DNA from: Cupriavidus pinatubonensis
GTDB taxonomy: Bacteria > Pseudomonadota > Gammaproteobacteria > Burkholderiales > Burkholderiaceae
Length of the DNA stretch: 64,000 nt
NCBI RefSeq assembly: GCF_019602855.1
Contig: NZ_CP080767.1
Coordinates: forward strand, 2,232,001-2,296,000
Reading direction: 5' to 3'
The notes beneath the pieces are model-generated. The model was given only the letters and a program-made list of their open reading frames with translations. It searched no databases and was not told the origin of the DNA. Made by a program: the position numbers and the translations under genes. Positions 25,551 through 34,464 of the stretch are shown here, in pieces (within the stretch, counting starts at the first letter, position 1; each line of letters opens with the position of its first letter).

Positions 25551-26125
25551 CACATGCTCGTCGGTGGTACTGAGCCACCCGGCGCCGGCGTGGCAGGGGT
25601 CGCGGCCTTGACGCCGGTGTTCTGGGTCTCGGCCGTGGCCGCCGGGTCGGCCTGGTTCTCGCGCGGCGGTAGCGTAGTCGCCTGCGTCTGGACGATGCGG
25701 ATTTCCTTCAGCGTGGCCGTCACGGACAGCGCCAGGCCCGTCTTCTGGTCCTTCACCACGCCCAGCGACTTGAACAGCATGCTGTCGTACTGGCGCAGCG
25801 ACGTGACCACGTCGAACGGCTCGCGCAGTTCCTGCAGCGCCAGCAGCTGCGAGTAGACGGTGCTGATGTAGTCAGCTGTCGGCAGGCTTCCGCCCACGAA
25901 GATGGCCTGCAGCGTGCCGGCCAGCGCCTTCAGGTCAGCATTGCTCCACCCGCACTTGATCACTACCTCGGGCTGGCGCTTGAAGGCGTGGTCGTTGATC
26001 TCCGCGCCCTTCTCGACCGGATGCTCGGTGATCTGCAGCTCGTCCTGGTAGGCCTCTTCGAAGGTCACTGGGATGGTGATGCTGCCGAGCCGCTTTGGCA
26101 CGAAGGTGATCATGTCGACAATCAC
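25550..26125 (-). CDS. Dit-like tail/baseplate protein
   Basis: This encodes 191 residues starting GTG (MIVDMITFVPKRLGSITIPV), seven bases after AAGGAG. The segment EHPVEKGAEINDHAFKRQPEV is the hallmark of the Dit-like N-terminal domain. The C-terminus is a low-complexity Pro/Ala/Thr tail. It lies directly downstream of the tape-measure gene and overlaps it by four bases (GTGA). Confidence 0.78.
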   Translation of the reverse strand: MIVDMITFVPKRLGSITIPVTFEEAYQDELQITEHPVEKGAEINDHAFKRQPEVVIKCGWSNADLKALAGTLQAIFVGGSLPTADYISTVYSQLLALQELREPFDVVTSLRQYDSMLFKSLGVVKDQKTGLALSVTATLKEIRIVQTQATTLPPRENQADPAATAETQNTGVKAATPATPAPGGSVPPTSM

Positions 26126-27855
26126 GAGAACGCTCCTTGCATGTTGCGCACCATGTCGCCGTTCACCTGGCGCTGCTGGTCGGATACTGCGCGGCCCGCA
26201 GCGGCCGGGTCGGATACACCGTAGACGTTGATGTTCGTCTGCTGCTGCAGGTCGACAGCAGTAGCCCCGCGGCGCGCGGCCTCTGCGTCGGCCTGTGCCG
26301 GCCTCTCGTAGTACCGCGACACGATCTCGCCCGACTGCTGCGCATTCTGTGCCGCGCGCAACAGCTGGCCTGCGCGGCGCTCGGCGCCCTGCGTCAGCTC
26401 GTAGTTCACGAACTGCAGCTGCTCCATCAGCGACGAATCGCGGATGTCCTTGCCCGACCAGGCCTTGAAGTTCGCCTGCCTATCCGGATGCCACTGCGCT
26501 ACGCCATAGGCCTTGCCGCTGTCACCCACTGCACTCGGGTTCAGACCACTTTCGTGCCGTAGGTTGGCAACAATGCCAGCCGCTTGCTCGTGGTTCCATC
26601 CCATGCGCTGGAAGAAGGCCACCGCATCGAATGCCGCCTGCTTGCCGGCCTGTGGCCGTGGTCCTCCGGCGCCGTCGGAGTTTCCGGCCGGGCGCTGGCC
26701 AGCAGCTGCGCGTCGGCGATCCAGTTCCGCCTGCTCGCCTTCGTTCAGATTGCCGCTGTACAGCGCCAGCCCGGCCGCGCCCGCGATGCGGCCGACCCAC
26801 GGCAGGAAGCGGGACATCCAGCCGGCAGCCGCACCAGCACCGGCCGCAGCGCCACCCGCACCCGCCGCGCCGCCAGCAGCAGCGGCTGCGGCATTGGCCG
26901 CGCCGAGCGCGCGCACCGCCGCCACCATCTTCCAGATGCCGGCAATGATCTGGAACCCGCCCAGCACCTTAAAGACGCCGACCAGCAGCAGGAGCTGCGT
27001 TGACCAGCCGTCCGTGGCCTTGTCCAGCTCGATGAACTTGTCGGCGATCCACTGCAGCGGCGGCCCCATCGCGGCGGCGGCCGACAGCACCGCGCTGGCA
27101 ATGGTCGCCACGCGGTCGGCGATGGCCGGCGAGTTCTCGTCGAACCAGCGCCGGAACTTCTCCAACTGCGGGCCGATCTTGCGCAGCAGCGCGCCTTCGA
27201 GGCGGATCGCGAAGTTCTCGAACGTGGTGCCCAGATCGCGCAGGGCGATCATGAACTCGTGGGCATCCTCTGTCGCCTTGTCCAGGCCATTTGTCCGGGA
27301 CATCTCCCGGTACTGCTGCATGAACTTGGCGAAATCGCCGTCGCGCATCGCGAGCAGCAGGTTCTCGTCGATGCCGAGCGTCTGGCCGTACTGGCTCGCC
27401 AACCAGGTCGGCTTCTGCGCCAGTTCCTTCCCGAGGTCGGCCAGGATGTCGACCGTGTCGCGCAGCTCGCCGTTGGCGTTGCGCGTCTGCACGCCCAGCG
27501 TGGCCAGGTAGCCCTCGCCTGCCGGATTGTTCCGCAGGAACTTTGCCAGGCTCTCCACCGCGCCAAAGGCGGTCTCGGTCGAGATGCCCAGGTTGCGCGC
27601 GGCGAAGTCGAAGGCCTTCAGGCTGCTGGCCGCGGCGCCGGTCCGCTTGGAGACGAAGTACAGGTTCTCGAGCTTCGACGCCAGTGCGGACACGCCCACG
27701 CTGATGGCCAGCGCCGACGCCGAAATGGTGGTGACCAGCTGCCTGACGCCCTTGGTCGCCTGCTCGACGCCATCGTTGAACTTCTTCAGGCCCTTCTCGT
27801 CGACCTTGAAGCCGAGGGCGACGAGGAATTCACGGATGACGGTACTTTGGGCCAT
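26122..27855 (-). CDS. Tail tape-measure protein with tail-lysozyme domain
   Basis: This encodes 577 residues. The N-terminal half is helical with hydrophobic stretches (LLLLVGVFKVLGGFQIIAGIW, about 285-305) and an Ala/Gly-rich segment (about 325-360). Residues about 415-510 are a phage-tail-lysozyme domain (FFQRMGWNHEQAAGIVANL, RHESGLNPSAVGD, AYGVAQWHPDRQ). The protein sets tail length and probably opens peptidoglycan at DNA entry. It is short for a tape measure, suggesting a short tail. Confidence 0.87.
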   Translation of the reverse strand: MAQSTVIREFLVALGFKVDEKGLKKFNDGVEQATKGVRQLVTTISASALAISVGVSALASKLENLYFVSKRTGAAASSLKAFDFAARNLGISTETAFGAVESLAKFLRNNPAGEGYLATLGVQTRNANGELRDTVDILADLGKELAQKPTWLASQYGQTLGIDENLLLAMRDGDFAKFMQQYREMSRTNGLDKATEDAHEFMIALRDLGTTFENFAIRLEGALLRKIGPQLEKFRRWFDENSPAIADRVATIASAVLSAAAAMGPPLQWIADKFIELDKATDGWSTQLLLLVGVFKVLGGFQIIAGIWKMVAAVRALGAANAAAAAAGGAAGAGGAAAGAGAAAGWMSRFLPWVGRIAGAAGLALYSGNLNEGEQAELDRRRAAAGQRPAGNSDGAGGPRPQAGKQAAFDAVAFFQRMGWNHEQAAGIVANLRHESGLNPSAVGDSGKAYGVAQWHPDRQANFKAWSGKDIRDSSLMEQLQFVNYELTQGAERRAGQLLRAAQNAQQSGEIVSRYYERPAQADAEAARRGATAVDLQQQTNINVYGVSDPAAAGRAVSDQQRQVNGDMVRNMQGAFS

Positions 27856-28090
27856 TCTGCTGTTCCAAGATGCGGCGTGCGGCCGCCTGGTTGTCGGCCC
27901 GGACGGCCAGCGCGTCGTTCATCAGAGCGATGTCTTCGAGCCCCAGCGTGCCGTCAATCAGCGACTCGTACTTGCACAGGCCTTCGAGAACCGGCGCCAT
28001 CAGCCAGTCCTCTCCCCCTGGCAGATGCCTTAGCCAGCTTGCCCCGGCAGATCCGGATTGCTCGGCAGGCTGGTAAGCAACCCTCGAATA
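27830..28090 (-). CDS. T-like tail-chaperone extension, probably read by -1 frameshift
   Basis: This frame carries 56 residues from the ATG at 28000 (MAPVLEGLCKYESLIDGTLG...). The recognisable sequence LPGGEDWL begins upstream of that ATG, and no conventional start precedes it. The frame is open back to a TAA at about 28105 and meets the chaperone gene at a slippery heptamer (28090-28096). A -1 shift there gives 86 extra residues. This resembles lambda gpGT and the DUF6889-type chaperones. It overlaps the tape-measure start by 26 bp. Confidence 0.65.
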   Translation of the reverse strand, partial: YSRVAYQPAEQSGSAGASWLRHLPGGEDWLMAPVLEGLCKYESLIDGTLGLEDIALMNDALAVRADNQAAARRILEQQNGPKYRHP

Positions 28091-28533
28091 AAAGGGCCGA
28101 GGTTAGCCACGATGACCTGCACCACCAGCGGCAGCATAACGCCCAGGTCCATGTCCTGGAACATCAGGGTCTTCTGCTCGAGCGACACTACTCGCGCCCA
28201 GCCGCTGTCCTGCCGACGTTGCACCGCCGACAGGCAGTTGTCGAACACGTAGTCCGCATCGGCATCGTTCAGCGCGGCCAGCGCATCGGCGAACGGCTGC
28301 AACGCCTCGCCAAGGTCCGACAGGTCACCGCCCATCAGCAGCTTCGCCGTGGCCGCGCCAGATGCTTCCGGCGCATCGACGCCGCTGGCCTTGAGCTTCT
28401 CGGCCAGCTTCAGGAACGCCGGGATCATTGGCGGGATCACCGGTGCAATGCGGCGCGAGACGTGCAACTGCTGCTTGGCCGACAGGCGTCCGATCGAATA
28501 GGTATTGCCGCCCAACTCGATTTCACGGCTCAT
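28030..28533 (-). CDS. Tail assembly chaperone (G-like)
   Basis: This encodes 167 residues from MSREIELGGNTYSIGRLSAK. Its position between tail tube and tape measure and its helical, acidic character (SDLGEALQPFADALAALNDADADYV) fit the tail assembly chaperone. Near its end the codons GGC CCT TTT contain a slippery heptamer in the correct frame, so a fraction of ribosomes would make a 234-residue fusion. Confidence 0.78.
   Translation of the reverse strand: MSREIELGGNTYSIGRLSAKQQLHVSRRIAPVIPPMIPAFLKLAEKLKASGVDAPEASGAATAKLLMGGDLSDLGEALQPFADALAALNDADADYVFDNCLSAVQRRQDSGWARVVSLEQKTLMFQDMDLGVMLPLVVQVIVANLGPFIRGLLTSLPSNPDLPGQAG
28090..28096 (-). promoter_or_regulatory. Slippery heptamer for -1 ribosomal frameshift
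   Basis: On the minus strand the sequence is CCCTTTT, read in the zero frame as C CCT TTT (codons 147 and 148 of the chaperone). This is an X XXY YYZ heptamer. After a -1 slip the next codon is TAT and the frame stays open to 27830. Confidence 0.6.
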
Positions 28534-28535
28534 GG

Positions 28536-28979
28536 TCAGTACGTCCCCAGCATTTCTTCGATCCGGCCGGCGTCGAACACCCATTCGACAGTGCCGCCCT
28601 CGGTGGCGTAGGTCAGATCCGGCACCTTCTTGAAGGCACACTGGATGCCCGTTGCGATGTCGCCGGCCACCGACTGGCCCACCGTGATGACGTTCTTGCC
28701 CCACATGCGGCTGTCGATCTTCTGGGCGTTGTAGAGCGCCATCAGAGTGCGGTTGACCGGCGCAGTCTTCAGGTAGCGCAGCGTGATCTGGCCAGAGCCG
28801 TCGGCGCGCAGGCTGTGCATCACGGCGCCGTCGGACCCGACGGTCATGGTGTTCTTGTCGTTGGCCGCGGCAATGGTAATGCCTTCGTCGGCCGTGGCCT
28901 CGCCGTAGCCCAGCGAAAACGCGCCGCCGGGCCCGACGATGGAGGCCTGCACATCGATGAACGAGTACGTTCCGGACAT
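28536..28979 (-). CDS. Tail tube protein (DUF3277-like)
   Basis: This encodes 147 residues (MSGTYSFIDVQASIVGPGG...). The motif GYGEATADEGITI and the ending VEWVFDAGRIEEMLG fit the DUF3277 tube proteins that follow DUF3383 sheath genes in myophages. It forms the inner tube through which DNA passes. Confidence 0.82.
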   Translation of the reverse strand: MSGTYSFIDVQASIVGPGGAFSLGYGEATADEGITIAAANDKNTMTVGSDGAVMHSLRADGSGQITLRYLKTAPVNRTLMALYNAQKIDSRMWGKNVITVGQSVAGDIATGIQCAFKKVPDLTYATEGGTVEWVFDAGRIEEMLGTY

Positions 28980-28990
28980 GGTTTCCCCTA

Positions 28991-30466
28991 TCAGCGGTTC
29001 ACGTTGACCAGGATGTCAACGCTGTGGATGGCGCCGGCTTCCTTCGCCGCGACCTGGAAGGACACCGACTTGCGCGCTTCGCGGTCGGCCTGCGACTGCA
29101 GCGCGATGGGCGGCGCGTAGACGTAATAGCCCTTGGCCAGCGTGTCGCCCTGCTTCAGCGCGCCGAAGCCGCCAGAGTTCCAGACGCCGGGTGCCAGGTA
29201 GCCGTTATTGACCGCGGCGTCGCACGCAGCTTCGATCGTCGTAGCGATCAGCGCATTGCCGGCATCGGTCTGCGGGATCTTCGTCGGGCTCTGGTACAGC
29301 AGGTTGTAGACGTCGGTCTGGATGCGGTTCTGGAACCAGATCGAGTTGTAGACCGAGTCGATGAAGATGCCGCTCGGCGTCGAGCCATACTGAATGATCG
29401 CCGTGTCATTGTTGTAGGCCACGAACACGTTGCAGCGCTTGGCCTGCAAAGTGTCGGCCTGGCTGCTGGTCAGGGTCTCCGGCACGATGCCCGGTTCCTG
29501 CTTGTACATCAGCGTGATCGTGGTGTTGTTCGCGTTGAAATCGACCGTCAGCAGGCGGCCGAACATCGACGCGGCAGCGTATGGGCTGCTGCTCGAGTAC
29601 TGCACGAACGAGTACTTCAGGCTCAGCGCCTTCAGCGTCGATGCCAGATCCGCGCTGCTGGTCGAATCCAGTGCCGTCGGCTCCTGCGTGGTCGCACCGT
29701 AAATGTGGCGCTGGTCCGCCTCGATCAGGTTGGCCACCGCCGTGTGCTGTACGTTCGTCAGCGACGTGTCGGCGAACATCAGGCCGAGGAACTTGTTGGC
29801 AAAGCGGTTCAGGAACAGCGACACGCACGCGTCCGGCGTCTCGGCAACGATGCCATCGACCGGGACCGACGCGAGGCCACTGGTCAGGCCAAGCATTGCA
29901 GAAATGTCGGTGCCCGAGCCAGTGGCGCTCGCATAGCTGATCTTCGAGCTGATGCCAGTGGTCGGCGAGGTGATCACGAACTGCGAGCCGTTCCAGGTGC
30001 AGACAGCACCGGCAAGCGCCGTGGTGATGATGCTCGCCACGTTGTTCAGGTTCGTGGCGGCGGCGAAGTTGAGCGCCGACAGCGTCTTTAGCGTCGCGTC
30101 GACGGTCACCTTGAACGAGCCTGCCGTGACGGCCTGCCAGACGGTGATGTCCTTCTGCGCGGCCGAAAGCGCCGCGCCGCGGATCAGGCCAGACGTGGCA
30201 GTCTTGGCCCAGCGGCCCAGGTACAGCTGCGACGGCTGGGGCGTCTGCTGGAAGTACAGCAGCGCGGCAAGATATTCCGGCGCGCTCGTGCCGAAGTCGG
30301 CGGACACGGCGTCGATCGTGCCGTACGACCGCATACGCTCGTTGGTGTCGATCACCGCGGACGCGCCCAGGATCAGCGCCGTGTTCAGGTTGGCGCCCTG
30401 GGCCGCCAGCGGCGACATGTTGATGGAGACGTCGATCAGCCGCGAAACCGGCAATCCGTTGGACAT
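28991..30466 (-). CDS. Tail sheath-like protein (DUF3383)
   Basis: This encodes 491 residues from MSNGLPVSRLIDVSINMSP, the typical DUF3383 start. The segments LYLGRWAKTATSGLIRGA and YKQEPGIVPETLTSSQADTL are also typical. It is the contractile sheath subunit and marks the phage as a myophage. The ATG at 30466 is chosen over 30478 because the conserved sequence begins there. Confidence 0.87.
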   Translation of the reverse strand: MSNGLPVSRLIDVSINMSPLAAQGANLNTALILGASAVIDTNERMRSYGTIDAVSADFGTSAPEYLAALLYFQQTPQPSQLYLGRWAKTATSGLIRGAALSAAQKDITVWQAVTAGSFKVTVDATLKTLSALNFAAATNLNNVASIITTALAGAVCTWNGSQFVITSPTTGISSKISYASATGSGTDISAMLGLTSGLASVPVDGIVAETPDACVSLFLNRFANKFLGLMFADTSLTNVQHTAVANLIEADQRHIYGATTQEPTALDSTSSADLASTLKALSLKYSFVQYSSSSPYAAASMFGRLLTVDFNANNTTITLMYKQEPGIVPETLTSSQADTLQAKRCNVFVAYNNDTAIIQYGSTPSGIFIDSVYNSIWFQNRIQTDVYNLLYQSPTKIPQTDAGNALIATTIEAACDAAVNNGYLAPGVWNSGGFGALKQGDTLAKGYYVYAPPIALQSQADREARKSVSFQVAAKEAGAIHSVDILVNVNR

Positions 30467-30591
30467 GTGGAACCTCACTAGGAAGTCAAGTCAAGAATAT
30501 GCGAGCCCGTTCAAATGTCCCCCGCTAACGTGGGGTGAAGATCACGTTCACTCGTTCGATAAGGAGTGCTCGTACACCTTGAGGACTCAGA

Positions 30592-31029
30592 ATGTCGACC
30601 AAGAAAATCGCTGCGGCGACTTCATTGGCAATGCTTTGCTCAGTAGCGCACGCGGGCACCTTCACAACCCGCGCGCATGGCGATGGAATTCAGGACGTTG
30701 GCGCATCGATCTCGGACATAGTGACTGAGAATTTCACTCGCGCTTTTGACTCGAAGACCTATGCAATCGTGGTCTCATACCAGCACCACCAGATCGGTGA
30801 CGACAATTTCTGTGCTGCTCAAGTCGGTGTGAGCCGACGTCCCGCCGCGAAGCGCTCGGTCGCCATCCCAGACTGGCGTTTTCAAACCGCGCGTGTCGAA
30901 AGGAACACCGGCTCAATGAGCTATGGCCAGAAGGAAGCGTGCATGGTGGCGGCTGTTCGTTCGGCCGTAAGGGATCTGATGCAGGCGGATCCAGAAACAA
31001 TCAGAGCCAAGAGTTCAGAATCCCTATAG
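30592..31029 (+). CDS. Secreted protein encoded against the head-tail genes
   Basis: This encodes 145 residues. The N-terminus MSTKKIAAATSLAMLCSVAHA is a signal peptide with cleavage before GTF. The mature part has two Cys (DNFCAAQV, KEACMVA). The start follows GAGGA. It is a plus-strand insertion between minus-strand sheath and neck genes, with 125 bp upstream for a promoter. Function unknown; a moron by position. Confidence 0.7.
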   Translation: MSTKKIAAATSLAMLCSVAHAGTFTTRAHGDGIQDVGASISDIVTENFTRAFDSKTYAIVVSYQHHQIGDDNFCAAQVGVSRRPAAKRSVAIPDWRFQTARVERNTGSMSYGQKEACMVAAVRSAVRDLMQADPETIRAKSSESL

Positions 31030-31084
31030 CCCAACCAACGGTGTACTCGTCATGCGACCACCGGAACCGTCGTCGTAGCCTCTC

Positions 31085-31636
31085 CTAATCCCGTGGCAAC
31101 CCGACCTGAGCGGACAGAAGGTTCAGGACCGGATAGGTCCGGGTGATCTTGCGGCGCAGCTGCACGGTCAGGTCGTACCGCCGCACCCACTGCTGGTTGA
31201 CGAAGTCGGGCGCCGCGCGAATCTCGCTGACGCTGACGAACTTCATGTCGTTCAGCGCCAACTGCTCGTTGTTCTGCGGGATGGCGAGACCGTCCGCCAG
31301 CCGCTGCGCATAGCCCTTGCCGGCCGGCCCGTAGAACGAGCACAGCAGCTCGATGGCCTGGTGCCGTATGTACGTGTCGCTGCCGTCTCCGTTCGGGTCG
31401 TGCTGGATGGCAGGGCTCGCGTCGTTCTGCTGCACGTCGACGCCCAACGCGCACCAGTTCACGGACGGCTCGGGCTGCTTCGGCACAGTCGGCTGCCAGC
31501 GCGGCCGCACCATGCTGCCGGGCAAACCGCTGATGCCGGCCACGAGCGCCTGCAGCAGATCGTCGAGCGCGTCATCGTCTGGCGGTACCGGCGCGGTCGG
31601 CGCCAGGTAGCCGCCGGTGGCGCTGGTATTGGCCAT
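31085..31636 (-). CDS. Phage neck terminator protein
   Basis: This encodes 183 residues. The central segment HQAIELLCSFYGPAGKGYAQRLADGL and the ending VRRYDLTVQLRRKITRTYP fit the neck terminator family that caps the tail. It lies between the connector genes and the sheath gene, as expected. Confidence 0.75.
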   Translation of the reverse strand: MANTSATGGYLAPTAPVPPDDDALDDLLQALVAGISGLPGSMVRPRWQPTVPKQPEPSVNWCALGVDVQQNDASPAIQHDPNGDGSDTYIRHQAIELLCSFYGPAGKGYAQRLADGLAIPQNNEQLALNDMKFVSVSEIRAAPDFVNQQWVRRYDLTVQLRRKITRTYPVLNLLSAQVGLPRD

Positions 31637-31639
31637 GGC

Positions 31640-32011
31640 TTATCCCGAAAGCGGTTTCAGGTCACAGGTGGCGCATACGAAGCCGCGCCCGAAGTGGCTG
31701 TAGTCGTTGACGTTGGCCACGGTGTACGTCCGGCCTTGCCAGACGATCTCGTCAGCGTCCTGGCCGGCGCTACCGTCCGATAGCCGGAACGTCGTGTGGA
31801 CGGTGATCGAGCCGATGATCCGGCTGCCGTCCGCGTTGCGGTGCAGGATGTCGCCCTTGTCGCTGGTCACCACCGCGGCGAACGGTGTGGCCGTGACGGT
31901 ATTGGTCGCGCGGCCGTGGTCGTCGACCGTCTGCGTCATCCGGTTGCACACCAGGCCGGTGTCCATGAAATCCGGGTCCAGCAGGACGTCGGTGACATCG
32001 AGCAGAGCCAT
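31640..32011 (-). CDS. Head-tail joining/stopper-like protein
   Basis: This encodes 123 residues (MALLDVTDVLLDPDFMDTGLVCNR...). The content (DGSRIIGSITVHTTFRL, WQGRTYTVANVNDYSHFGRG) resembles small head-closure proteins. The assignment rests mainly on its place between the gp10-like and neck terminator genes. Confidence 0.65.
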   Translation of the reverse strand: MALLDVTDVLLDPDFMDTGLVCNRMTQTVDDHGRATNTVTATPFAAVVTSDKGDILHRNADGSRIIGSITVHTTFRLSDGSAGQDADEIVWQGRTYTVANVNDYSHFGRGFVCATCDLKPLSG

Positions 32012-32014
32012 GGC

Positions 32015-32551
32015 TTATTTCCGTTTTCTGATGACGTACGTCACCGCGTTCCGAAGTTGACCGGTGTCCACCAATGGCTTGGCCAGATCCGTGCCCGGCT
32101 TCTCGCCAGCCGCGCGCCGCGCCAACTCTTCCTTGGCGCCTTTGCGGCCACGCCGCGCGCGCTCGCGCAGGGTCGCCTCGCTCAGCGCCGGGGTGATGCC
32201 ACTGTTGATGCGTTTGCGGACAGACGACTGCGCGACAAGACCAGCAGAGGACAGCCGACGCTGCATGCCGTCGATATCGCCATCCAATGCAGCCTCAGTC
32301 GCCTTCTGCAGCTGCGGCAGCGTCTTTCCCTGTACAGCAGCGACACCCGGCACCAGAAACGGCCGAGCCGGCAGATTGTTGGCCGGTGAGCCAGTCTCCT
32401 GGATGTACCCGATTTCGGCGTTGCTGAGTGGTTCGCCGTCGTCCTTGCGGCCGGCGGTGCTGTCAGGGATGCCGACGAGCACCTGCTTGTCGACGAGGCC
32501 AGTGATCGACTGAAGAACCTGCTTCAGCCGGTCTACCTTGATGACGCCCAT
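32015..32551 (-). CDS. HK97 gp10-like tail completion protein
   Basis: This encodes 178 residues from MGVIKVDRLKQVLQSITG. It has VLVGIPDSTAGR, YIQETGSPANNLPARPFLVPG and a C-terminal PLVDTGQLRNAVTYVIRKR, the conserved end of gp10/minor-tail proteins. It probably links tail tube to neck. Confidence 0.78.
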   Translation of the reverse strand: MGVIKVDRLKQVLQSITGLVDKQVLVGIPDSTAGRKDDGEPLSNAEIGYIQETGSPANNLPARPFLVPGVAAVQGKTLPQLQKATEAALDGDIDGMQRRLSSAGLVAQSSVRKRINSGITPALSEATLRERARRGRKGAKEELARRAAGEKPGTDLAKPLVDTGQLRNAVTYVIRKRK

Positions 32552-32577
32552 GGGATGCTCCCGATGGGCGGTGCGCG

Positions 32578-32961
32578 CTACAGCTGAATGCCGCCAGCGC
32601 CCATCATTCTGGCGAGCGTCAGATAACGCACACCATACGTGGTCAGGTTCCACATGCCTGCATCGTCGATGGTCGCGGCGCCCGTGTCGTAGCTGGCGCT
32701 GACCTTGTCGACAGCCTTGGAAGAAAGCGGGCCGGTGACCTGGCCCGGGATGCCGCCAACGTCTGCCGTCTGCTCGTCGCGCGCGGCCAGCACCAAGTGG
32801 TGCGCCGTGCAAAGCTCGATGCCCTGATCGGTCAGGACGCCCCACCGGCACGGATTGACGAGCGATTCCGACACCGTTAGCCAGAACTCGACCGTGGCGT
32901 CGGGATACTTCGTCGTGTCGGCGAACTCCGGAAAGTCCTCGCGGAACTGGTCAGGTGTCAT
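32578..32961 (-). CDS. Head-tail connector protein (DUF4054)
   Basis: This encodes 127 residues. MTPDQFREDFPEFADTTKYP and the segment LCTAHHLVLAARDEQ match the DUF4054 adaptor family. It binds the portal ring to extend the connector. Confidence 0.83.
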   Translation of the reverse strand: MTPDQFREDFPEFADTTKYPDATVEFWLTVSESLVNPCRWGVLTDQGIELCTAHHLVLAARDEQTADVGGIPGQVTGPLSSKAVDKVSASYDTGAATIDDAGMWNLTTYGVRYLTLARMMGAGGIQL

Positions 32962-33000
32962 GGGTGATTGGTTGATGCCCCTCGCGAGGCATCATACCCC

Positions 33001-33402
33001 TCATTTCGCCTTCGTCGCCTTGGCAGCGTCGGCTGCGGCCTTGTCCGCCGCCTGCTCGCGCTCCGCTACCGTCGCTTCGCGCTTGGCCAGGTCGGCGTCG
33101 CGTTGCTCGGCAGCCTGCTCGCGCTCGGCGACAGCCCTTTCGCGGCCGCCCAGATCGTCCTGCAGATCCTTCAGCTGCTTGGCCCTGCCTTCCAGGAACT
33201 CGGCTGCAGAGTCCAGCACGGCGCGCTTCTCAGCGAGGTCGTCTGGCTCGCCCTCGCCGGCAGCCGGCTCTTCGCCGGTATGCGCCTTCACATACCAGTG
33301 CTCGGCCACGTCGGCCGGCACCGTGTGGTTGCCCACCGGGAAGTCGTGCCGCTCGTCCTTGTGGTGCAGCGTGAACGCCTTCTTGACGTAGATCTTCGGC
33401 AT
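33001..33402 (-). CDS. Coiled-coil phage protein between capsid and connector genes
   Basis: This encodes 133 residues. Residues 1-45 are compact (MPKIYVKKAFTLHHKDERHDFPVG). Residues 60-133 are a charged coiled coil with imperfect AxxEREQAA repeats (ERAVAEREQAA, ATVAEREQAAD). A structural or accessory head role is inferred from position only. Confidence 0.65.
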   Translation of the reverse strand: MPKIYVKKAFTLHHKDERHDFPVGNHTVPADVAEHWYVKAHTGEEPAAGEGEPDDLAEKRAVLDSAAEFLEGRAKQLKDLQDDLGGRERAVAEREQAAEQRDADLAKREATVAEREQAADKAAADAAKATKAK

Positions 33403-33413
33403 GCTTGTCTCCC

Positions 33414-34451
33414 TCAGATCCCGTCGCGGTAGCCGATCAGCTCGGGATACACCACCTCGACCACGCCCAGGCGGCCAAAGTAGGTAGTGAGCTGGCGGAT
33501 GTCGCGGTACTCGAGCGGCGTGCGCTGCAGCGGCACCATCGGGAAGCGGACTTTGTCCTGCTCCTTGGTGTACGCCATCATGCGGTCGGCGCTGGCAGTG
33601 CCGCGCTGGTACAGCCACTTCAGCGGCTGGATGTTCAGCGGTCGGCCGTTGATCGAGTTCGAGATGGTGTTCTGCTTCACGTACTCGAGCACGCTGATGT
33701 TGCCAGCATCGCTGACCTTGCGGCTGACCAGGATGCCGAACTTGACCGGCGGCAGGCGCAGCTCGGCCGGGCAGTAGGCGTACGCCGAGGCAGCCCAGAC
33801 GCTCGTCAGCAGCTCGTTGATGTCGGCGACGATCTGGTCCGGCGTGGCCGTTGCCCAGTTGCCAGTGACCGCGTTCGAGACGTTGGTCACCGCGGTGTTG
33901 TTGACCAAGCCGGTGACGCCCAGCACGGTATCGCCGATGTAGACCTGCTCATCGACGTCCATGTTGTGCTTGAGCTGCATGCCGGCGAACTTCTGCTGAT
34001 CCACCGGTCGGCCGAGCTTTTGGGCGGATTCCAGCTCGGGAATCGTCCAGCCGATCTGCATGCCCCACAGGGTCAGCGGGTTGGCCGTCTTGCCGATGTC
34101 CAGCGCGATGCCGGCGATCGCGGACGCATCCTTGCCGATCCACGACTTGCCGTTCGGCGATGCGCCGCCGGCAGCAGCGAAGCTGGAGTTGGTGAACGAC
34201 GAGGTCTCGTCCGCGATCGAGACGTCCTCGCGCAGGTCGATGTCGCGCGACCAGGTGACAGAAGCCAGCGGGCCGTGCAGCGTCTGGTCCAGGCGCTCCA
34301 GCTCGCCGATCAGGAAGCTGCCGGTGCTGTCGATCGTACGGCTGTCGAACGTCAGCATGTTGTCGCGCGTGCGGGCGCGGATGATCGCCGGGGCGTTGAC
34401 CATGGCGATAGCGGCCGCCGCAGCCATGCGCGGGAGGATGATTTTGCTCAT
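33414..34451 (-). CDS. Major capsid protein (DUF2184 family)
   Basis: This encodes 345 residues from MSKIILPRMAAAAAIAMVN. The segments TSSFTNSSFAAAGG, WIGKDASAIAGIALDIGK and NMDVDEQVYIGDTVLGVTG are typical of DUF2184 major capsid proteins. It follows the cement protein gene, as in related phages. Confidence 0.85.
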   Translation of the reverse strand: MSKIILPRMAAAAAIAMVNAPAIIRARTRDNMLTFDSRTIDSTGSFLIGELERLDQTLHGPLASVTWSRDIDLREDVSIADETSSFTNSSFAAAGGASPNGKSWIGKDASAIAGIALDIGKTANPLTLWGMQIGWTIPELESAQKLGRPVDQQKFAGMQLKHNMDVDEQVYIGDTVLGVTGLVNNTAVTNVSNAVTGNWATATPDQIVADINELLTSVWAASAYAYCPAELRLPPVKFGILVSRKVSDAGNISVLEYVKQNTISNSINGRPLNIQPLKWLYQRGTASADRMMAYTKEQDKVRFPMVPLQRTPLEYRDIRQLTTYFGRLGVVEVVYPELIGYRDGI

Positions 34452-34464
34452 TCTGGGTGACCCC

